From assembly GCA_902492275.1 (NCBI GenBank), contig CABUKW010000087.1, positions 1-12,599 on the forward strand: 12,599 bases of DNA, given 5' to 3'. This stretch comes from an uncultured Peptococcaceae bacterium (GTDB taxonomy: Bacteria > Bacillota > Peptococcia > Peptococcales > Peptococcaceae). Made by a program: the position numbers and the translations under genes. Below the pieces are notes generated by a model, which worked only from the letters and a program-made list of their open reading frames with translations, made no database searches and was not told the origin of the DNA. Shown here piece after piece: positions 8,545 through 12,599 of the stretch (within the stretch, counting starts at the first letter, position 1; every line of letters starts with the position of its first letter).

Positions 8545-9339
8545 CTAATATGCCCCAAAATGCTGCGCAATAACAAGCACATAATACATCACCGGCGCAG
8601 CCAGCATGATGCTGTCAAACCGGTCCAGCACACCGCCATGCCCAGGAATCAGTTTGCCCGAATCCTTCACTCCATAATAACGCTTTATTAAGCTCTCCAT
8701 TAAATCGCCAATCTGTCCAACCAGGGAAATGACAACGGCGATTACCAACACTGTAACAGACGACAGCATATGAACATACAGATTTAACAAGCTGAGCAAA
8801 ACACAGGTAGTTATAATCCCACCGATAGAGCCCTCCACCGTTTTTTTCGGACTGACGCGGGGACACAGCTTATGTCTGCCTAAAAAACGGCCCACAAAAT
8901 AAGCGCCCGAATCGCTGCTCCAGATAGCCACAAACAAATACAGCACCAGTAACCGCCCATTTCCCAGGCTGTCAAAGGCAATAAGATGGGCCATCGTCCA
9001 GCCGATATAAAGCAAGCCCAGAAAATTAACTGCGATATCCTCTACATGAAAGGCTGGAAATTGAAACACTGCTACCGCAAACACAATACAAAAAGTAACT
9101 AAAATCCCAAGCGACGTCCAGTTTTCCCATTGCAGATAGCTGCCCAGCAGCATCAGCCAAACGCCCAGCAGCACAGGCACCAGCAAAAACTGCTGCTTTC
9201 CGTCAGTCATACGGGCAAATTCATAAAGACCGACAGTCGCTAACACTGCCACCATAAACGCAAAGGCACCGCCGCCTAAATAAATAAACAATAATAATAT
9301 CGGAAGCCCTACCAGCGCACTGATAATTCTTGTTCCCAT
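8545..9339 (-). CDS. cdsA: Phosphatidate cytidylyltransferase (CDP-diacylglycerol synthase)
   Basis: Integral membrane enzyme joining CTP and phosphatidic acid to CDP-diacylglycerol, the precursor of all bacterial phospholipids. Visible: a hydrophobic chain with about seven or eight membrane segments over 264 residues; conserved SSDSGAYFVGRFLGRH and SPKKTVEGSIGG in the C-terminal half; and the CDP-diglyceride synthetase signature at 216-242 (SLIKRYYGVKDSGK, then HGGVLDRFD). ATG at 9339 with AAGGAG ten bases upstream. It starts six bases after the uppS stop, so the two are almost certainly translated from one transcript. Confidence 0.97.
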   Translation of the reverse strand: MGTRIISALVGLPILLLFIYLGGGAFAFMVAVLATVGLYEFARMTDGKQQFLLVPVLLGVWLMLLGSYLQWENWTSLGILVTFCIVFAVAVFQFPAFHVEDIAVNFLGLLYIGWTMAHLIAFDSLGNGRLLVLYLFVAIWSSDSGAYFVGRFLGRHKLCPRVSPKKTVEGSIGGIITTCVLLSLLNLYVHMLSSVTVLVIAVVISLVGQIGDLMESLIKRYYGVKDSGKLIPGHGGVLDRFDSIMLAAPVMYYVLVIAQHFGAY

Positions 9340-9345
9340 CCTGGC

Positions 9346-10089
9346 TCAACTCCTTTTTTCGCCTAATCCACCATAACGCCGGTCTCGGTTTTGATATTCC
9401 CAAATAGCCTGCCATAGCTGTTCCTTGCCAAAATCGGGCCATAGCACATTGGTAATCCAAAACTCACTGTAGGCGATTTGCCACAGCAGAAAATTGCTGA
9501 CCCGCAGTTCGCCAGATGGACGAATTAACAAATCCGGATCGGGCTGACCTTTTGTATAGAGATAATTGGCAAACAGCGTTTCGTCGATGTCTTCCAGATC
9601 CAGTCTGCCATCCTTCACTTCGGCACAGATAGCCTTGGCAGCCCGAATGATTTCCTGCCTGCCTCCATAATTTAACGCCACATTTAAAATAATATGGTCA
9701 TTCTCTTTGGTTTTTTCTTGGGCAAACACAATTTTCTCATAGGTTTTTCCCGTCAAACGGCTGATATCCCCGATAGGATGCACCCGCACCCCTTTTTCAT
9801 GCAAATAATCAATTTCCTTATCAATAAATTCCACAATCAAATCCATCAGCGCATGCACCTCATCGGCCGGCCGCTTCCAATTTTCTGTGGAAAAAGCATA
9901 CACTGTCAAATACTGAATCCCCAGTTCATCCAAAGCGATAATCACACTCTTTAACGCCTGCACGCCTACGCGATGGCCGGCAGTCCGAGTCAGTCCTTTG
10001 CTTTTGGCCCAACGCCCATTTCCATCCATAATAATGGCGATATGCTTGGGCATCGGTTTTTGCTGCAATGTTTCCAACGTTACTTTCAT
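9346..10089 (-). CDS. uppS: Undecaprenyl diphosphate synthase (cis-prenyltransferase)
   Basis: Adds eight isopentenyl units in cis to farnesyl diphosphate, giving the C55 carrier used for peptidoglycan and other envelope polymers. Visible: MDGNGRWAKSKGLTRTAGHR (21-40) with catalytic D22, and the C-terminal signature RPSGELRVSNFLLWQ (190-204) followed by AYSEFW. Length is normal (247). ATG at 10089 with AAGGGAG six bases upstream. It is the first gene of the long minus-strand operon. In many relatives frr lies directly upstream; here a divergent two-component system does. Confidence 0.98.
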   Translation of the reverse strand: MKVTLETLQQKPMPKHIAIIMDGNGRWAKSKGLTRTAGHRVGVQALKSVIIALDELGIQYLTVYAFSTENWKRPADEVHALMDLIVEFIDKEIDYLHEKGVRVHPIGDISRLTGKTYEKIVFAQEKTKENDHIILNVALNYGGRQEIIRAAKAICAEVKDGRLDLEDIDETLFANYLYTKGQPDPDLLIRPSGELRVSNFLLWQIAYSEFWITNVLWPDFGKEQLWQAIWEYQNRDRRYGGLGEKRS

Positions 10090-10151
10090 AATATTCTCCC
10101 TTATAAAATCACAGACCAGTCAGCGCCTGTAGAAAATTTACAGCCGTCTTT

Positions 10152-10180
10152 ATTATAATATGTCCCCCGGCATAAAGCAA
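10152..10180 (-). promoter_or_regulatory. Promoter of the uppS-cdsA-dxr-rseP-ispG-proS operon
   Basis: On the minus strand a perfect -10 box TATAAT (10157-10152) stands 17 bases after TTGCTT (10180-10175), which matches three of six -35 bases. Predicted transcription start is near 10145, leaving an untranslated leader of about 55 bases before the uppS ATG. Spacing and position fit a housekeeping sigma-70 type promoter. Confidence 0.65.
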
Positions 10181-10327
10181 GAATGGACACAGAATTTTCT
10201 CTCTCCAGGAATCTATCACCTTAACAATTTTTCTTTCTGCCTTTGACAAAAAAATTCCTTTTTCTGCACATGCCTTTCTTTGCACAGCCTTCAACAAACC
10301 GCCAACTTTGCCAAGGAGCGACCATTC

Positions 10328-10356
10328 TTTACAGCCCCTGCTCTCTTTGCTACAAT
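10328..10356 (+). promoter_or_regulatory. Main promoter of the two-component operon
   Basis: TTTACA (10328-10333) and TACAAT (10351-10356) each match five of six consensus bases and are separated by 17 bases. TGC directly before the -10 makes it an extended -10 promoter. Predicted start is near 10363, giving a leader of about 74 bases before the TTG start of the regulator. Confidence 0.65.
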
Positions 10357-10380
10357 AAAAACAACAAAAAATCTGAAAAG

Positions 10381-10409
10381 TTGATAATTTGTTGAACTGT
10401 TTTTACTAT
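10381..10409 (+). promoter_or_regulatory. Possible second promoter of the two-component operon
   Basis: TTGATA (10381-10386, five of six) and TACTAT (10404-10409, four of six) with a 17-base spacer. It is weaker than the upstream candidate and would start transcription near 10416, only about six bases before the ribosome-binding site, so it may not be used. Confidence 0.3.
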
Positions 10410-10421
10410 GCTAAAAGGACT

Positions 10422-10428
10422 AGGAGGG
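10422..10428 (+). promoter_or_regulatory. Ribosome-binding site fixing the TTG start of the response regulator
   Basis: AGGAGGG lies eight bases before the TTG at 10437. The nearer ATG at 10429 is in another frame and hits a stop after nine codons. The upstream in-frame TTG at 10389 has no Shine-Dalgarno and would place the promoter-like sequence inside the coding region. Confidence 0.8.
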
Positions 10429-10436
10429 ATGTTATC

Positions 10437-11108
10437 TTGCAAACGCTTTTACTGGTAGATGATGAAACCGATATTGTAACCATGCTGCAGCAATTTTTTA
10501 CAGGCAGAGGCTATCGGGTGCTGACTGCCTGCGACGGTTCCTCGGCCATTCAGCAGGCGGCCTGTCAGCCCGATTTAATTTTGCTGGACATCAGCATGCC
10601 AGACTTAGATGGCCTGGAGGTATGCCGACAAATCCGTCAGCATGTGTCGGCACCGATTTTATTTTTAACAGCCCGCATCGACGATACCGACAAGGTAGCA
10701 GGCTTTGCCGTCGGCGGCGACGATTACATTGTGAAACCATTCTCTCTCTTAGAGCTGGAAGCTCGGGTAGCAGCCCATCTGCGCCGGGAAGTGCGCCATC
10801 AGCAGGAATGTCAGGTCAAATTCAGCGGCGGCTTGGTCATTGACTACGGACAGCACATTGTCCTATTTGCCGGTCAGCCAATTCATTTCGCTAAAAAGGA
10901 ATTTGCAATTATAGAGCTACTTTCCCAAAATGCCGGACAAATTTTTGACAAGGAGCGCATCTATGAACGCATTTGGGGTTACGACAGCGAAGGCGATGCC
11001 AGCGTAGTAGCGGAGCAAATTCGCCGCATCCGCAGTAAGCTGGCCGCTGTTACCGAAGAACGCTATATTGAAACAGTCTGGGGGTGCGGATACAAATGGC
11101 GGCGTTGA
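10437..11108 (+). CDS. OmpR-family response regulator
   Basis: DNA-binding response regulator of 223 residues from the TTG start at 10437. The receiver domain (about 3-116) has acidic pocket D8 and D9, phosphoacceptor D51 in LILLDISMPDLDG, switch T78 and K100 in YIVKPF. The winged-helix DNA-binding domain (about 127-222) shows FAKKEFAIIELLSQNAGQIF, the recognition-helix region SVVAEQIRRIRSKL and the closing YIETVWGCGYKW. All phosphotransfer residues are present, so it should be active. It overlaps the kinase gene and is presumably phosphorylated by it. The target genes are not visible. The divergent uppS operon promoter about 150 bases from its own promoter is one candidate, which is pure inference from position. 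Confidence 0.96.
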   Translation: MQTLLLVDDETDIVTMLQQFFTGRGYRVLTACDGSSAIQQAACQPDLILLDISMPDLDGLEVCRQIRQHVSAPILFLTARIDDTDKVAGFAVGGDDYIVKPFSLLELEARVAAHLRREVRHQQECQVKFSGGLVIDYGQHIVLFAGQPIHFAKKEFAIIELLSQNAGQIFDKERIYERIWGYDSEGDASVVAEQIRRIRSKLAAVTEERYIETVWGCGYKWRR

Positions 11109-12298
11109 AACACCGTATCCACAATTTATCACTCCGGCAAAGCATAGCCTGTTATATTTTAGCCTTCGCCTTGCTAGCGCTCTTACTGAGTATCCTCACC
11201 AGTATTGGCTGCCTGGCTGCCCGTGACGCCATCTATGCCCAATACCCGCCCAGCGGTGAAAAATATTATCTCACCACCGCCAGCGGACAACAATTAGGCG
11301 AAGGCAGCTTTATCGGCACGATGCCTGCTGCTTATTCACCTCAGCATGAACGGCTGTTATTGTTACTGGAATGGCTGCCTGTTCTGGCTGTTCCTCTTTA
11401 TTCTGCAGTATGCCTGTTGGCGGCAGTCCTGCTGTTTTACCGCCATAAGCTCCAAACACCGTTGCTTCTCCTGGAACAAGCAGCGCAGCAAATTGCAGAC
11501 AACAATCTGGATTTTACTATACAATATGAAAATGCCGATGAATTAGGCCATCTATGTCATTCTTTTGAAACCATGCGCGCCGCCCTTTCCAAAAGCTACA
11601 GCCATATGTGGCGGCAGGCAGAGCAGCGAAAACAGCTCAACGCCGCTTTTGCCCATGATTTGCGTACACCGCTGACCGTACTCAAGGGTCACAACCAAAT
11701 GCTGCAGGAAAGCAACCAGCCCCAAACCAGAGCCACCGCTCTGGTGATGGAACGCCAGCTTACCCGCCTGGAACGCTATGTAAACAGTATGAGCCAACTG
11801 CAAAGATTAGAAGACTATACGCCCTGCTGCCGTCCTTTGTCGCTGGCAAAATCCAGCGCACTATGGCAGCAATCAGCAAGCCTTTATTGTCAGCAACAGC
11901 AAAAAACCTTGCAATGGCAAAATCATTGCAGAGCCGCTGCCATATCGCTGGACGATGCATTAATCGCCCAGGTGCTGGAGAATTTGCTGTCTAACGCAGC
12001 CCGCTATGCCCGACAGGAAATTACCGTCACCTTACAGGACAGCCAGCAAACAAGCGGCGGGCAAACTCTGCAGGGCCTTACGCTCGTTGTCACAGACGAC
12101 GGATCCGGTTTCTCGCCGAAAAGCCTGCGCAAAGCCACCGCACCCTATTACACCGAGCAAAAGCAAAACGGTCAGCATTTCGGCTTAGGCTTAACCATCT
12201 GTCAGCGTCTTTGTCACTGCCATGGCGGCTGGCTGCATATCAGCAACACCGACCAGGGCGCCCAGGTGACGGCATTTTTCGCCGCAGAAAGACGATAG
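11096..12298 (+). CDS. Sensor histidine kinase with HAMP domain
   Basis: Membrane sensor of 400 residues from the ATG at 11096, which overlaps the regulator's end by 13 bases. A GTG at 11084 would add four residues. Order: TM1 (about 16-40), a short extracytoplasmic segment (about 41-87), TM2 (88-115), HAMP (about 116-168), dimerisation domain with H-box AHDLRTPLT (phosphorylated H187), then the ATPase domain with N-box LENLLSNAARYA (N296, N300), G1 box DDGSGF (334-339) and G2 box GLGLTICQRL (363-372). The outer loop of about 47 residues is too small for a PAS or Cache fold, so ligand sensing may occur in or near the membrane or through a partner. That architecture is common among envelope-stress and antimicrobial-peptide sensors, but nothing here fixes the signal. 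The gene ends 25 bases before a terminator, so no ABC transporter or other target is cotranscribed. Confidence 0.95.
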   Translation: MAALKHRIHNLSLRQSIACYILAFALLALLLSILTSIGCLAARDAIYAQYPPSGEKYYLTTASGQQLGEGSFIGTMPAAYSPQHERLLLLLEWLPVLAVPLYSAVCLLAAVLLFYRHKLQTPLLLLEQAAQQIADNNLDFTIQYENADELGHLCHSFETMRAALSKSYSHMWRQAEQRKQLNAAFAHDLRTPLTVLKGHNQMLQESNQPQTRATALVMERQLTRLERYVNSMSQLQRLEDYTPCCRPLSLAKSSALWQQSASLYCQQQQKTLQWQNHCRAAAISLDDALIAQVLENLLSNAARYARQEITVTLQDSQQTSGGQTLQGLTLVVTDDGSGFSPKSLRKATAPYYTEQKQNGQHFGLGLTICQRLCHCHGGWLHISNTDQGAQVTAFFAAERR

Positions 12299-12323
12299 CC
12301 TGCAATAAAACAGCACACCAATA

Positions 12324-12371
12324 AAAAAGTGATTGCAAGCCAGGTTATTCCTTTGCCTGCAATCACTTTTT
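12324..12371. terminator. Bidirectional intrinsic terminator between convergent genes
   Basis: AAAAAGTGATTGCA (12324-12337) pairs perfectly with TGCAATCACTTTTT (12358-12371). After one mismatch the stem extends by two GC pairs (12339-12340 with 12355-12356), with a loop of about 14 bases. The A run before and T run after give a U tail on both strands, so it can end the kinase transcript and the hydrogenase transcript. Confidence 0.9.
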
Positions 12372-12408
12372 CATTTATCGATCGAGCCCTTGCTCCAATC
12401 CCATTCTG

Positions 12409-12599
12409 CTACAGCTTCCACTGCTTCTGTTCCGTATGCAGCAGATGATGGGCTTTCTCCGACAACGGACTGCCCAAATAGTTGTGATACAAATCCAATA
12501 CCGCCGGATTTTCATGGGAGAACCGCAGCCGATTGGCTTCATCCAATGCGTACAGCTTCTGTCCGCGGCTGCCATAATACTCGCAGCCTTCATGAATAG
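12409..12599 (-). CDS. [FeFe]-hydrogenase, C-terminal small-subunit domain (5' part outside window)
   Basis: Only the last 62 codons and the stop TAG (12411-12409) are present; the gene continues past the right edge. The residues read GQKLYALDEANRLRFSHENP, then AVLDLYHNYLGSPLSEKAHHLLHT. This matches the conserved pattern of the iron-hydrogenase small-subunit domain at the end of HydA/HndD-type catalytic subunits: LYxxD, R-x-SHENP, LYxxxLGxP, and HxLLHT. The catalytic H-cluster domain and any N-terminal FeS domains are not visible, so monomeric, NADP-reducing and electron-bifurcating types cannot be told apart. In the family the enzyme makes or consumes H2 in anaerobes. It ends 38 bases from the shared terminator. 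A different reading frame over the same stretch (12375-12593) gives a Cys/Arg/Met-rich chain without family features and is not the gene. Confidence 0.9.
   Translation of the reverse strand, partial: IHEGCEYYGSRGQKLYALDEANRLRFSHENPAVLDLYHNYLGSPLSEKAHHLLHTEQKQWKL

Larger units (their letters stand above)
10090..10436. other. Divergent intergenic region between uppS and the response regulator
   Basis: 347 bases without a supported gene. It holds a minus-strand promoter for the uppS operon and one or two plus-strand promoters for the two-component system. A 9-base perfect inverted repeat (TTCAACAAA 10290-10298, TTTGTTGAA 10388-10396) flanks the main plus-strand promoter. An AT-only palindrome (around 10249-10263) has no GC stem and is not a convincing terminator. 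I see no tRNA, riboswitch or second protein-coding gene. Confidence 0.8.

Noticed and set aside
10109..10297. 62-codon minus-strand ORF just upstream of uppS
   Set aside because: It starts with TTG without a ribosome-binding site, resembles no family I know, and the probable uppS promoter (10152-10180) lies inside it.
10389..10436. Upstream extension of the response regulator to a TTG at 10389
   Set aside because: It adds 16 residues ahead of the conserved LLLVDDE start of the receiver fold, lacks a Shine-Dalgarno, and ignores the good AGGAGGG site serving TTG 10437.
12375..12593. 72-codon minus-strand ORF at the right edge
   Set aside because: Composition is shadow-like (many Arg, Cys, Met, Ile) and the overlapping frame carries clear hydrogenase motifs; it also runs past the real stop towards the terminator.

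Overview
The window reads as a chromosomal core region of an anaerobic member of the Firmicutes in the broad sense. Evidence: a Gram-positive-type DNA polymerase III (PolC), the gene order uppS-cdsA-dxr-rseP-ispG-proS-polC that is typical of Clostridia and Negativicutes, the MEP isoprenoid route, and an [FeFe]-hydrogenase gene at the right edge. The intermediate base composition and protein flavour make a Negativicutes member (perhaps Acidaminococcaceae-like) my best guess, but that is an impression and not a test.

Layout. Positions 1-10089 are one long run of minus-strand genes. In transcription order they are uppS, cdsA, dxr, rseP, ispG, proS, a MgtC/SapB-family membrane protein gene, and polC, which runs off the left edge after 885 codons. 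Gaps are mostly 6-57 bases, with about 130 before the MgtC-type gene, so this is very probably one operon. A well-formed promoter (TATAAT with a 17-base spacer) sits about 65 bases upstream of uppS. Positions 10090-10436 are a divergent intergenic region that also carries a plus-strand promoter for a two-component system: an OmpR-type response regulator and an overlapping HAMP-containing histidine kinase. A strong bidirectional hairpin terminator (12324-12371) separates the kinase from a convergent minus-strand gene, of which only the last 62 codons are present. It encodes the C-terminal small-subunit domain of an [FeFe]-hydrogenase.

How the genes fit together. Dxr and IspG are the second and the sixth steps of the MEP pathway. 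UppS turns the resulting C5 units into the undecaprenyl carrier for wall synthesis. CdsA makes CDP-diacylglycerol for phospholipids, and RseP is an intramembrane protease of envelope signalling. ProS and PolC bring translation and replication into the same unit.

The most notable observation is that this PolC has no DnaQ-like proofreading exonuclease. The roughly 180-residue insertion that normally splits the PHP domain is missing and the PHP domain is continuous, with its expected metal ligands present. Other points are the MgtC-type gene between proS and polC, the separation of uppS from its usual upstream neighbour frr, and a two-component system with no evident target genes beside it. I see no mobile element, CRISPR array, tRNA or rRNA.
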